Positions 25,835-34,752 of a stretch of DNA of 45,503 bases are shown here, in pieces. Positions within the stretch are counted from its first letter, which is position 1; every line of letters starts with the position of its first letter. The notes beneath the pieces were generated by a model. It made no database searches, was not told the DNA's origin, and was given only the letters and a program-made list of their open reading frames with translations. The stretch spans positions 1 through 45,503 of the forward strand of contig JAJZBV010000025.1 of assembly GCA_021851785.1 (NCBI GenBank), written 5' to 3'. The position numbers and the translations under genes were made by a program. The stretch is from Pseudomonadota bacterium. Lineage in GTDB: Bacteria > Pseudomonadota > Alphaproteobacteria > Acetobacterales > Acetobacteraceae.

Positions 25835-27052
25835 TCAGACCACGGCGAGCGCGGCCGCGCCGAGCGCTCCGGCGAAAACGACGAGCCAGGGCGGCACGCG
25901 CCAGAAGACGAGGGCGAGGAAGGCGGCGAGCGCCAGGGCGAAATCGCGCGGCCCGGCGATCGCGCTGGTCCAGACCGGCGTATAGAGCGCGGCGAGCAGA
26001 ACCCCGACCACCGCGGCGTTGACCCCGCGGAGCGCCGCCCGCACCGTCTCGTTGCGGCGGAGCGCGTCCCAGAACGGCAAAATACCGATGAGCAGCAGAA
26101 AAGACGGCAGATAGATCGCGACCAGCGCGATCAGGCCGCCGCGCCAGCCATGCGGCGCCGGGCGCATCACCGCGCCGAGATAGGCGGCGAAGGTAAAAAG
26201 CGGCCCCGGCACCGCCTGCGCCGCGCCATAGCCGGCGAGAAACGCGTCGTTATCGACCCAGCCCGGCGGCACCACCGCCGCTTGCAAGAGCGGCAGGACG
26301 ACATGGCCGCCGCCGAAGACGAGGGCGCCGGCGCGGTAAAACGCCGCGAACAGGGCGAGGACATGGCTTTCGCCGGCCAGAAACGGCAGGCCGAGCAGAA
26401 GGGAAGCGAACGCCACGAGGGCGGGGGCGGCGAAGGCGCGCGAAAGCGTGATGCCGAGTTCCCCCGCCGGCGCCGGCGCCGGCGCGCGGAAGGCGCGCCA
26501 ACCGATCACCGCGCCGAGCGCGATCGCGCCGATCTGCCCGGGGGCGCCGGGCGCGGCCAGCGCCAGGATCGCGCTCACGACGGCGAGCGTCGCGCGCGGG
26601 CGGTCGGGGCAGAGCGTGCGCGCCATCCCAGAGACCGCTTGCGCGACCACCGCGACCGCGACGATGCGGAGCCCCGCGAGCCAGGCGGCATCGTGCATGG
26701 CGCCGATCGTGCCGACCCCCGCGGCAAAGGCGATCAGGGCGATGGCGGAGGGGAGGCTGAAGCCGAGCCAAGCGGCGACGCCGCCGGCCAGTCCGGCGCG
26801 CAGTATGCCGAGGCTGACCGCGACCTGGCTGCTCGCCGGGCCGGGAAGAAACTGGCAGAGCGCGACGAGATCGGCGTAATGCGCCTCGTCCAGCCAGCGC
26901 CGGCGGGCGACGAATTCGGCGCGAAAATAGCCGAGATGGGCGATCGGGCCGCCGAAACTCGTGCATCCCAGACGGAAAAAGACCCGCAGAACCTCGCCGA
27001 CGCCGCCCGGGCCAGCCTCGTCTCCGCTTTTCGTCTCCGTTTCAGCGGTCAT
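25835..27052 (-). CDS. chrA: Chromate transporter ChrA
   Basis: 405 residues from ATG 27052, the size of the two-domain CHR family. The N-terminal half has the signature GCTSFGGPIAHLGYFRAEFV and CQFLPGPASSQVAV. The C-terminal half repeats it in weaker form as ALVFGGGHVVLPLL and AAQAVPGPLFTFAAYLGA. Ten or more hydrophobic segments follow in a tandem arrangement. CHR proteins export chromate. Without an adjacent chrB regulator the true role (sulfate-like oxyanion export) is less certain. The gene is divergent from the GGDEF gene across 85 bases of relatively AT-rich DNA. Confidence 0.88.
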   Translation of the reverse strand: MTAETETKSGDEAGPGGVGEVLRVFFRLGCTSFGGPIAHLGYFRAEFVARRRWLDEAHYADLVALCQFLPGPASSQVAVSLGILRAGLAGGVAAWLGFSLPSAIALIAFAAGVGTIGAMHDAAWLAGLRIVAVAVVAQAVSGMARTLCPDRPRATLAVVSAILALAAPGAPGQIGAIALGAVIGWRAFRAPAPAPAGELGITLSRAFAAPALVAFASLLLGLPFLAGESHVLALFAAFYRAGALVFGGGHVVLPLLQAAVVPPGWVDNDAFLAGYGAAQAVPGPLFTFAAYLGAVMRPAPHGWRGGLIALVAIYLPSFLLLIGILPFWDALRRNETVRAALRGVNAAVVGVLLAALYTPVWTSAIAGPRDFALALAAFLALVFWRVPPWLVVFAGALGAAALAVV

Positions 27053-27137
27053 TCCGACGGAGTTCCTTTTTGGTGCAATCTTAACATTAAGCCGAGTATA
27101 AGCAGAGGACGGCCGGTGCGATGAAGGGAAAATTCCC

Positions 27138-28202
27138 ATGGGCCATGATGAACGTCAACGTTTACGCAAGCTCTATGATTACGCGGTTCTCGACACGGAG
27201 CCCGAACCTAATTTCGACCGTCTGGCGTGGATCGCGGCGCGGGTATTCAAAACCCCGATCGCGACGTTGAGCCTCGCCGATGCCGAGCGCCACTGGTTCA
27301 AGGCGCGGGTCGGCGTCGAGGCGCGCGAAATGCCCCGGCGGATGTCGTTTTGCAACGAGACGATCGGCGATGACCTTGTGTTCGTGGTGCCGGACGCGCG
27401 GGAAGATGCGCGCTTCGCCGCCGCCCCGGTGGTGACGGGGGCGCCGCTCGTGCGGTTTTATGCCGGCGCGCCCTTGATCGCCCCCGGCGGGTTCCGGGTC
27501 GGCAGCCTCTGCGTCCTCGATACCGTGCGGCGCGACGATTTTACCGCCCATGAGGCCGATATCCTGCGCAACCTCGCCGGCACCGCGATCGAATTGCTCG
27601 AAGCCCGCGCGCGCCAATCCGAACTCGCGCGGCGGACGGAGGAGATCGCGCTGCTCGCCCGCCAGGATCCGCTGACCGGGCTCGCCAATCGCCGGTTGTT
27701 TCACGAACGGCTCACGGCGGCGATCGCGGATTTGCGGCCGCGGCGGCGGATCGCGGTGTTCTGCCTCGATCTCGACCGTTTCAAGGAGGTCAACGACACG
27801 CTCGGCCACGCCGCCGGCGATGCCTTGCTGCAGCAGGTCGCGGCGCGGATCAACGCCGAGACCCGCGAGACCGACACCGTCGCCCGGCTCGGCGGCGATG
27901 AATTCGCGATCCTTCTGCCCGATTGCCGCACCCGCGAACAGGCGCTCCGTCTCGCCGAACGGCTGATCGAGGCGGTGTGCGGCCATTATGTCCTGGAGGG
28001 GCGGCGGGTCGCGGTCGCGACCAGCATCGGGGTCGCGCTCGGCGCCGAGGGTGACGGGTCGGTCGGCGCCGGCGATCTCTTGCGCAACGCCGATGCCGCG
28101 CTCTATCAGGCGAAAGCCGCCGGCCGCCATTGCTGGCGGCTGTTCGACCCCGCGGCCCTCGCCTGGCCGGTCGCCGATGGTGGCGGGGTGTTCGCGGAAT
28201 AA
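27138..28202 (+). CDS. GAF-GGDEF diguanylate cyclase
   Basis: 354 residues. A GAF-like sensor domain covers about 15-155 (LASLADAERHWFKARVG-type, PRRMSFCNETI, RFYAGAPLIAPGGFRVGSLCVLD). A helical linker leads to a GGDEF domain at about 175-340: DPLTGLANRRLF, LDLDRFKEVNDTLGHAAGDALL, ARLGGDEFAIL and GVALGAEG. The active GGDEF is intact, and an inhibitory I-site RETD stands five residues before it. The protein should make cyclic di-GMP in the cytosol in response to an unknown ligand or redox cue. No EAL domain is present. Confidence 0.94.
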   Translation: MGHDERQRLRKLYDYAVLDTEPEPNFDRLAWIAARVFKTPIATLSLADAERHWFKARVGVEAREMPRRMSFCNETIGDDLVFVVPDAREDARFAAAPVVTGAPLVRFYAGAPLIAPGGFRVGSLCVLDTVRRDDFTAHEADILRNLAGTAIELLEARARQSELARRTEEIALLARQDPLTGLANRRLFHERLTAAIADLRPRRRIAVFCLDLDRFKEVNDTLGHAAGDALLQQVAARINAETRETDTVARLGGDEFAILLPDCRTREQALRLAERLIEAVCGHYVLEGRRVAVATSIGVALGAEGDGSVGAGDLLRNADAALYQAKAAGRHCWRLFDPAALAWPVADGGGVFAE

Positions 28203-28266
28203 GCCGCCGCGCGCCGCCGGCCGGCGGGGAATTCCCTTCGCGCTCCCCCCGTTCTAGCTTGAGCCG

Positions 28267-29124
28267 ATGACGATTCGAAGCCGGGGGGTGCAGTCGGTCG
28301 AGATTGCCGGGCGGATCCTGGAGGCGCTGATGCGCGCCGGACGGGCGGCGATGCTGCGCGATCTCGCCGCCGGCGCCGCGATCACCCCGGCGCAGGCCCA
28401 TGCCTATCTCGTCAGTCTGCGCAAACTCGGCCTCGTCGAGCAGGATGGCGCCTCCGGGCGCTATCGCCTCGGCCCCTTCGCGCTCCGCCTCGGCTTGGCG
28501 CGGCTCAGGGGGCTCGACCCGCTTCGCATGGCGGCCGAAACCATCGGCCAGATTTCCGACCGGCTCGATCTGATGGTGGCGATCACCGTTTGGGGCGATC
28601 ACGGCCCGACGGTGGTGCAGGTGCATGAGGCGGCGACGCAAGTGCATGCCAATGTCCGCGCCGGCACCCTGTTCTCGCTCACCGGCACGGCGACCGGCTG
28701 GGTCTTCGCCGCCTTCGCCGCCCCGGCCCTGATCGAGGACATGATCGCCGCCGAACTCGCCAACCCGGCGCATAGCCAGCGCGTCGCCGCCGGGATGCGG
28801 CTCGAGGATGTGCGCCGGATGGTGGCGCGGGTGCGGGAGGTCGGCTACGCGACGACGGCGGGGGCGCCGGTCCCCGGGGTGAGCGCGATCAGCGCCCCGG
28901 TGTTCGACCATGGCGGGCAGATCCAGCTCGCGGTGACGGCGATGGGCCCGTCCGGGCTCGTCGATCTCAGCCCGGAAAGCCCGCAGCTCGCGGCTTTGCG
29001 GGCCTATGCCGGCGAGCTTTCGGGCCAGCTCGGGGGGGAAGGGTCGGTTTTCACGCTACCCAGCCGAACAGGACCGGCCGATCGGGTAAAAATGCTTGCC
29101 GCCCTCGGCGCCCCCGAGGCGTGA
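28267..29124 (+). CDS. IclR-family transcriptional regulator
   Basis: 285 residues. Winged HTH at about 8-75 (VQSVEIAGRILEALMRAG, LRDLAAGAAITPAQAHAYLVSLRKLGLVEQDG). The IclR effector domain follows (RLDLMVAITVWGDHGPTVVQ, LTGTATGWVFAAF, GVSAISAPVFDHGGQIQLAVTAMGP). Members sense aromatic or short organic acids. It heads the homogentisate cluster on the same strand, 179 bases before the binding protein, and a palindrome at 29239 is a likely target. Start ATG 28267 has a weak ribosome site. Confidence 0.9.
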   Translation: MTIRSRGVQSVEIAGRILEALMRAGRAAMLRDLAAGAAITPAQAHAYLVSLRKLGLVEQDGASGRYRLGPFALRLGLARLRGLDPLRMAAETIGQISDRLDLMVAITVWGDHGPTVVQVHEAATQVHANVRAGTLFSLTGTATGWVFAAFAAPALIEDMIAAELANPAHSQRVAAGMRLEDVRRMVARVREVGYATTAGAPVPGVSAISAPVFDHGGQIQLAVTAMGPSGLVDLSPESPQLAALRAYAGELSGQLGGEGSVFTLPSRTGPADRVKMLAALGAPEA

Positions 29125-29238
29125 CGTGCCGCGCTTTGGCGCCGGCGGCTGCGATGTCATTGATCTGGCGCATGGACGCGGCCAATGCCGGGCATAGTTT
29201 GCCGATACGTCGTCTAATTCGTCTATTGCGAAAGAGTT

Positions 29239-29258
29239 CGGCTATGAGTAAATAGCCG
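29239..29258 (+). promoter_or_regulatory. Inverted repeat, candidate IclR operator
   Basis: CGGCTAT (29239-29245) and ATAGCCG (29252-29258) are perfect arms around GAGTAA. The site lies 45 bases before the binding-protein start and about 115 after the IclR gene. It is the only clear palindrome in this 179-base gap, which also has a strong AAGGAGGAAAC ribosome site. Confidence 0.5.
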
Positions 29259-29303
29259 TCAACAAGACGTCGCCGACCAACGGCAGCGCACAAGGAGGAA
29301 ACA

Positions 29304-30551
29304 ATGAAAACAATCCGAATCCCGACGATGTCCGCCCGCGTGACCCGGCGCGTGGTGACCGGGGGCGGGCTTGCCGCGCTCGCGGCGCCTTTCGTCCGGA
29401 CCGCGCGTGCCGCCGAACCGCTGCGCCTTGGCGTGCTCGTCGATATGTCGAGTTGGGGCCGCGATACCGGCGGCATGGGCTCGACGGTGGCGGCGCAGAT
29501 GGCGGTCGAGGAATTGGGGGGCTTGGCCGGCGGCCGGCCGGTCGAGTTCCTGAGCGGCGATCATCGCATGAACCCTGATCTCGGTGTTCAGATCGCGCGC
29601 GATTGGTTTGACAACCAAGACGTCCAGGCGATCGTCGATGTGCCGATGTCGGCGCTCGGGCTCGCGATCAGCGGATTCTGCAAGCAGAAGAACCGCCTCG
29701 CGTTGCTCTCGGGGCCGGGGGCAAGCTCGATCACCAATCAGGACTGCAACGCCAATACCGTGCAATTCACCTACGACACCTACGCCCTTGCCCATGTCAT
29801 CGGCGCGGCGATGGTGGCGGAAGGGGCCAAGACCTGGTTCTTCATCACCGCGGATTATTCCTTCGGCCATCAGTTGCAGGCGGATGCGACGGCGTTCATC
29901 GAAAAAGCCGGTGGCAAGGTGCTCGGCCATTCGCTCCATCCGCCGGGAGCGAGCGATTTCTCCGCCGTGCTGCTTGCCGCCCAGGCGTCCAAGGCCGATG
30001 TTGTCGCCTTGGCCAATGCCGCGCAGGACACCAACAACGCCATCAAGCAAGCCGCGGAGTTCGGCATCGGCCAGCGCTTGAATGGTCAGCGTATCGCCGC
30101 CCTTCTGATGTTCATCACCTATGTTCCCGCGCTCGGGCTCAAGACGGCGCAAGGGATCATGCTGACGACGGCGTCATATTGGGATCTCAACGCCGAGACG
30201 CGGGCCTGGTCGGAGCGCTTCTTCGCCCGCACCAATGTCATGCCGTCGATGGAGCAGACCGGAACCTATGGCGTCGTCTTGCATTATCTCAAAGCGGTGG
30301 CGAAAGTCGGCACCGATCCGCAGGCGGTGATGGCGGAGATGCGAAAGATGCCGATCAATGATGCGTTCGTCAAAAACGGCTATTTGCGTATCGACGGCCG
30401 GGTGATCCGCGATATGTATCTCGCGCGGATCAAGTCACCGGAGGAGTCGAAGGGGCCGTGGGATTATTATGATATCGTGCGCACGGTGAAGGGCGAGGAT
30501 GCGTTTCGCCCGCTCGCCGACAGCCTCTGCCCCCTGGTCAAGAAAACCTGA
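29304..30551 (+). CDS. ABC transporter substrate-binding protein, orphan
   Basis: 415 residues. The leader MKTIRIPTMSARVTRRVVTG, then GGLAALAAPFVRTARA, has a twin-arginine pair and a hydrophobic core, so Tat export is plausible. The type I binding fold follows: LRLGVLVDMSSWGRDTGGMG, VQIARDWFDNQDVQAIVDVPMSAL, WFFITADYSFGHQLQADA, VVALANAAQDTNNAIKQAAEFGI. It is the first structural gene of the homogentisate cluster but has no permease or ATPase beside it. It is paralogous to the protein at 13798-15021. The ligand is probably an aromatic acid, by context only. Confidence 0.88.
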   Translation: MKTIRIPTMSARVTRRVVTGGGLAALAAPFVRTARAAEPLRLGVLVDMSSWGRDTGGMGSTVAAQMAVEELGGLAGGRPVEFLSGDHRMNPDLGVQIARDWFDNQDVQAIVDVPMSALGLAISGFCKQKNRLALLSGPGASSITNQDCNANTVQFTYDTYALAHVIGAAMVAEGAKTWFFITADYSFGHQLQADATAFIEKAGGKVLGHSLHPPGASDFSAVLLAAQASKADVVALANAAQDTNNAIKQAAEFGIGQRLNGQRIAALLMFITYVPALGLKTAQGIMLTTASYWDLNAETRAWSERFFARTNVMPSMEQTGTYGVVLHYLKAVAKVGTDPQAVMAEMRKMPINDAFVKNGYLRIDGRVIRDMYLARIKSPEESKGPWDYYDIVRTVKGEDAFRPLADSLCPLVKKT

Positions 30552-30578
30552 GCCTCCATCAATGGGAACAAGAGACAC

Positions 30579-31541
30579 ATGAGCGGTTTCGCCAGCACGC
30601 ATGATTTGGCCGAGAAGAAAATCTCCTTCGAGGAACTCGGCCCCGGGCTTTATGGCTACACCGCCGAGGGCGATCCCAATTCCGGTGTGGTGATCGGCTC
30701 ATCCTCGGTATTGGTGGTCGATGCCCAGGCGACGCCGCAAATGGCGGAAGATGTCATCGCGCGCATCCGCGCCATTACCGACAAGCCCATCCGCCATGTC
30801 GTGCTGTCGCACTACCACGCGGTCAGGGTGCTCGGGGCCAGCGCCTATCAGGGCGCCGAGATCATCGCCTCCGACGTCACCAACCGCCTCATCGAGGAGC
30901 GGGGTGCGGCCGACATGGCGAGCGAGATCGGGCGTTTCCCGCGCCTCTTCCGCGGCCAGGCCTCGATCCCCGGTCTCACCCATCCGAGCCTCGTCTTTCA
31001 TGACCGCATGACCTTGAAACTTGGCAAGCGTGTCGTCGAGATCATCCATATCGGGCGCTCGCACACCGCCGGTGACACCATCGTCTGGCTGCCTGAGGAG
31101 CGGGTTCTGTTCGCCGGCGATACGGTGGAGTTTGGCGCAACGCCCTATTGCGGCGACGCGCATTTCACCGATTGGCCGGCGACGCTGGACAAGATCCGGG
31201 CGCTCGGCGCCGAGCGCCTGGTGCCCGGGCGCGGGCGTTCGCTGATCGGGCGCGATGAGGTCGCGGAGGGGATTGCCGGAACCGCGAGCTTCACCGCCGA
31301 TCTTTTCGCGATCGTCAAGGCGGGGGTCGCCAAAAAACAGCCGCTCCATGAAATCTATGCCGAGGCGATGGCGGTCATGCGGCCAAAATACGGGCATTGG
31401 GTGATTTTCGACCATTGCATGCCGTTCGATGTTTCGCGCGCCCATGACGAGGCGTGCGGCATCGACTGGCCGCGCATCTGGACCGCCGAACGCGATCTCG
31501 AGATGTGGCGCGCCTTGGAAGCGGGCGCGGGGAAATCCTGA
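30579..31541 (+). CDS. MBL-fold protein with altered metal motif
   Basis: 320 residues with a metallo-beta-lactamase fold: VLVVDAQATPQMAEDVI, RHVVLSHYHAVRVLGAS, IGRSHTAGDTIVWLPEERVL and FAGDTVEFGATPYCGDAHF. The usual HxHxDH is here H78-Y-H80-A-V82-R83. The two His of site 1 remain, while the Asp and His that bind the second metal are replaced. A single-metal or non-canonical site is likely. The gene lies between the binding protein and the FAD hydroxylase, so a hydrolytic or thioesterase step on a cluster intermediate is possible but not shown. Confidence 0.85.
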   Translation: MSGFASTHDLAEKKISFEELGPGLYGYTAEGDPNSGVVIGSSSVLVVDAQATPQMAEDVIARIRAITDKPIRHVVLSHYHAVRVLGASAYQGAEIIASDVTNRLIEERGAADMASEIGRFPRLFRGQASIPGLTHPSLVFHDRMTLKLGKRVVEIIHIGRSHTAGDTIVWLPEERVLFAGDTVEFGATPYCGDAHFTDWPATLDKIRALGAERLVPGRGRSLIGRDEVAEGIAGTASFTADLFAIVKAGVAKKQPLHEIYAEAMAVMRPKYGHWVIFDHCMPFDVSRAHDEACGIDWPRIWTAERDLEMWRALEAGAGKS

Positions 31542-31551
31542 GACGCGAGAG

Positions 31552-33198
31552 ATGAAATACCAGCCGCCGCGCTATGCTGTCCGGCCGCCGGCAAAATCCG
31601 CGGCACATCACAAGGTGGTGGTGGCGGGCGGCGGGCTGGTCGGGCTCACGCTCGCGCTCGATCTCGCGCGCCGCGGCATCGCCGTTGTCCTGCTCGATGA
31701 CGACGATACCGTCTCGGTCGGCTCGCGGGCGATCTGTTTCGCGAAAAGGACGCTCGAGATCTACGATCGTCTCGGGCTCGGCGAACGTCTCCTCGAAAAA
31801 GGAGTCACCTGGAACACCGGGAAAATCTTTTTCCAGGAGCGGGAGATCTACGCCTTCAACCTGCTGCCGGAAAGCGGCCATCATTATCCCGCCTTCGTCA
31901 ATCTCCAGCAATATCACGTCGAGGAATGGCTGGTCGAGGCGTGCATTGCTGCCGGGGTGGATCTGCGTTGGAAGCATCGGGTGGCGTCGGTTGCCAATCA
32001 TCCCGATCATGTCACGCTTCGCATCGAGACACCGATGGGGCATTATGATCTCACCTGTTCCTGGCTGCTCGCCTGCGATGGCGCGCGCTCGACGATCCGC
32101 GAGGCGATGGCTTTGCCGTTCGTCGGACGCGCGTTTCGTGACCGCTTCCTGATCGCCGATGTCGAGATGCGGGCGCCGTTCCCGAGCGAGCGCTGGTTCT
32201 GGTTCGACCCCCCCTTTCATCGCGGCCAATCGGTGCTTCTCCATCGTCAGGCGGATGACATCTGGCGGATCGATTTCCAGCTCGGCCCCGAGGCCGACCC
32301 CGAGGAGGAACGAAAACCCGAGCGCGTCATCCCGCGCATCGAGGCGATGCTCGGCGCCACACCGTTCACCTTGGATTGGGTCAGCGTCTATACCTTCCGC
32401 TGCCGGCGGCTGGAAAAATTCGTCCATGGAAGGGTGGTTTTCGCCGGTGACGCGGCGCATCAGGTGAGCCCGTTCGGCGCCCGCGGCGGCAATGGCGGCG
32501 TGCAGGATGCCGATAATCTCGCCTGGAAACTCGCCGCCATTCTCGATGGCAGCGGCGATGAAAGTCTGCTCGCGAGCTATGACGCCGAGCGCGTCTTCGC
32601 CGCGGATGAAAACATTCTCCACTCGACGCGGAGTACCGATTTCATCTCGCCGAAATCGGATGCCATCCGCGCCTATCGCGACGCAACCCTGCTGCTGGGT
32701 GAACGTTTCGAGTTTGCGCGCCGTCTGGTCAATTCCGGGCGGCTCTCGCTGCCGGCGATCTTGCGCGCGAGCCCGCTCAACGATCCCGCCTCCGCGGGGT
32801 GGGATGGCGCGCCGGCGCCCGGGAGCCCGGCGATCGATGCGCCGGTTCTCGATCATGGGCGTAGGGATTGGCTGTTGCGCCATCTCGGCGGACGAAATTT
32901 CACGCTGATGGCGTTTGCGCCGGTCGCGGACGGGGTGCGGGCGAAATTGCGCGCCCATGGGATCGAGACGGTGGTGATCGCCGATCGCGGAAGCGGTGAC
33001 GGCGAGGCGTCGGTCCTCGTCGATGTCGAAGGCATGGTCAAGCGCCGTTACGGCGGACGGGAAGGCGGCGGGATTCTGTTCCGTCCCGATCAGCACGTCG
33101 CAAGCGTGATGACGCGCATCGATGGCGACCATGTCTGCGCGGCGCGCGATCATAGTCTCTCGGGCGGTTGCCCGGCCGTGGCGGAGATATCGGCATGA
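31552..33198 (+). CDS. Group A FAD-dependent aromatic hydroxylase
   Basis: 548 residues from ATG 31552. Rossmann motif VVVAGGGLVGLTLALDLARRG (about 23-43), DG motif LLACDGARSTIREAM (about 174-188), GD motif VVFAGDAAHQVSPFGARGGNGG (about 296-317). The C-terminal domain from about 430 has the thioredoxin-like fold of phenol and MhpA-type hydroxylases. MhpA relatives act on 3-hydroxyphenylpropionate. Coupling to DUF2783, hmgA and fahA suggests that this one makes homogentisate, for example from 3-hydroxyphenylacetate. That substrate is inferred from context. Confidence 0.88.
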   Translation: MKYQPPRYAVRPPAKSAAHHKVVVAGGGLVGLTLALDLARRGIAVVLLDDDDTVSVGSRAICFAKRTLEIYDRLGLGERLLEKGVTWNTGKIFFQEREIYAFNLLPESGHHYPAFVNLQQYHVEEWLVEACIAAGVDLRWKHRVASVANHPDHVTLRIETPMGHYDLTCSWLLACDGARSTIREAMALPFVGRAFRDRFLIADVEMRAPFPSERWFWFDPPFHRGQSVLLHRQADDIWRIDFQLGPEADPEEERKPERVIPRIEAMLGATPFTLDWVSVYTFRCRRLEKFVHGRVVFAGDAAHQVSPFGARGGNGGVQDADNLAWKLAAILDGSGDESLLASYDAERVFAADENILHSTRSTDFISPKSDAIRAYRDATLLLGERFEFARRLVNSGRLSLPAILRASPLNDPASAGWDGAPAPGSPAIDAPVLDHGRRDWLLRHLGGRNFTLMAFAPVADGVRAKLRAHGIETVVIADRGSGDGEASVLVDVEGMVKRRYGGREGGGILFRPDQHVASVMTRIDGDHVCAARDHSLSGGCPAVAEISA

Positions 33199-33425
33199 CC
33201 CTCGATACCAGCGCCCATCTCGACGATCCGGATGCGATTTTCGTCGCGCTGGCCGCGGCCCATGCCGGGCTGGGCGCGGAACAATCGCGCCGCCTCGATG
33301 CCGCGATCGTGCTTTTGCTCGCCAATCAATTGCCGGCGACCGCGCCGGTTCTGGCGGCGATCGCGACCGCGCGGCGCGTCGTGCGCGGCGATGAGACCGA
33401 TAGTCGCGAACCAGCAACGGAGTGA
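33195..33425 (+). CDS. DUF2783-type small protein
   Basis: 76 residues from ATG 33195, overlapping the hydroxylase stop (ATGA). It is acidic and helical ([20 protein letters not shown], then [18 protein letters not shown]). The pattern matches the DUF2783 proteins that follow FAD-dependent hydroxylases in aromatic clusters. No catalytic motif is visible. The coupling suggests a partner or stabiliser of the hydroxylase. Family call is by memory of the LLLAN pattern. Confidence 0.72.
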   Translation: MTLDTSAHLDDPDAIFVALAAAHAGLGAEQSRRLDAAIVLLLANQLPATAPVLAAIATARRVVRGDETDSREPATE

Positions 33426-33438
33426 GGGGAGAACCGGA

Positions 33439-34752
33439 ATGAACGCGATCGATCAGCGAACCGACGCCGATGGGCTCGCCCATCTCAGCGGTTTCGGCAA
33501 TGAGTTTGCGAGCGAGGCCATCCCTGGCGCTTTGCCGCGCGGGCAGAATTCGCCGCAGCGCGTGCCTTTCGGGCTCCATGCCGAACAATTCTCGGCGACC
33601 GCCTTCACTGTGCCACGTGGCGAAGCGCGCCGCACCTGGCTCTATCGGATCGTGCCCTCGGCACGGCATTCGCGGTTCCAGCCGATCGATCAGCGCCTGT
33701 TCGCGGGGCCGCTCGCTCGGCCCAATCCCAACCGGATGCGCTGGGATCCGATTCCGATCCCCGATCAGCCGACGGATTTTCTCGCGGGCCTGATCACCAT
33801 GGGCGCGAATAGCGAGGCGACGGCGCCGGCCGGCGTCAGCCTTCATCTCTATGTCGCCAATCGCTCGATGCGGCGGGCATTTTTCGACGCCGATGGCGAG
33901 TTGCTGCTGGTGCCGCAAGCCGGGCGCTTGCGTCTGGTGACGGAGTGCGGGCGGCTCGACGTCGCGCCCGGGGAAATCGCGATCATGCCGCGCGGGATGA
34001 AATTCCGCGTCGACCTCCATGACCCGAGCGCGCGCGGCTATGTCTGCGAAAATCATGGCGCGGCCTTGCGTTTGCCCGATCTCGGCCCGATCGGGAGCAA
34101 TGGCCTGGCCAATCCCCGCGATTTTCTCGCGCCGCAAGCCTGGTTCGAGGACCGCGCCGAGCCGGTGGAATTGGTGCAGAAATTCCAGGGGACGCTCTGG
34201 TCGACGACGCTCGCCCGCTCACCTTTCGACGTCGTCGCCTGGCATGGCAATGCGGTGCCGTGCAAATATGATCTTTCGCTGTTCAATACGATCGGCACGG
34301 TGAGTTTCGACCATCCCGATCCCTCGATCTTCACCGTGCTCACCTCGCCGACGCCGACGCCGGGCGTCGCCAATGTCGATTTCGTGATTTTCCCGCCGCG
34401 TTGGATGGTCGCCGAACACACGTTTCGCCCGCCCTGGTTCCATCGTAACGTCATGAATGAATGCATGGGCCTCGTGCATGGTGAATATGACGCCAAGGCG
34501 GGCGGATTTTCGCCGGGCGGAATGTCGCTCCATGCCTGCATGAGCGCGCATGGGCCGGACGCGCCGACCACCGAGCGCGCCATCGCATCCGACCTCGCCC
34601 CGCACAAGATCGATAACACGCTCGCTTTCATGTTCGAAACCAGCCTCGTCATCCGCCCCAGCGAATTCGCGCTCACTTGCCCGCAATTTCAAAAAGACTA
34701 TGATTCATGCTGGAATGACTTGAAAGCGAGTTTCACCGGGAACGGCCGATGA
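33439..34752 (+). CDS. hmgA: Homogentisate 1,2-dioxygenase HmgA
   Basis: 437 residues from ATG 33439 (AGGGGAGAACC upstream). The N-terminus [25 protein letters not shown] is the family signature. The iron ligands lie in [12 protein letters not shown] (His and Glu) and [12 protein letters not shown] (His). HmgA opens homogentisate to maleylacetoacetate with Fe(II) and oxygen in the cytosol. It overlaps fahA by ATGA (34749-34752) and follows the DUF2783 gene by 13 bases. No fusion or defect is seen. Confidence 0.97.
   Translation: MNAIDQRTDADGLAHLSGFGNEFASEAIPGALPRGQNSPQRVPFGLHAEQFSATAFTVPRGEARRTWLYRIVPSARHSRFQPIDQRLFAGPLARPNPNRMRWDPIPIPDQPTDFLAGLITMGANSEATAPAGVSLHLYVANRSMRRAFFDADGELLLVPQAGRLRLVTECGRLDVAPGEIAIMPRGMKFRVDLHDPSARGYVCENHGAALRLPDLGPIGSNGLANPRDFLAPQAWFEDRAEPVELVQKFQGTLWSTTLARSPFDVVAWHGNAVPCKYDLSLFNTIGTVSFDHPDPSIFTVLTSPTPTPGVANVDFVIFPPRWMVAEHTFRPPWFHRNVMNECMGLVHGEYDAKAGGFSPGGMSLHACMSAHGPDAPTTERAIASDLAPHKIDNTLAFMFETSLVIRPSEFALTCPQFQKDYDSCWNDLKASFTGNGR

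Noticed and set aside
31375-34137. A 920-codon open frame on the - strand
   Set aside because: Antisense shadow of the MBL, hydroxylase and hmgA genes; no recognisable motif and low-complexity composition.
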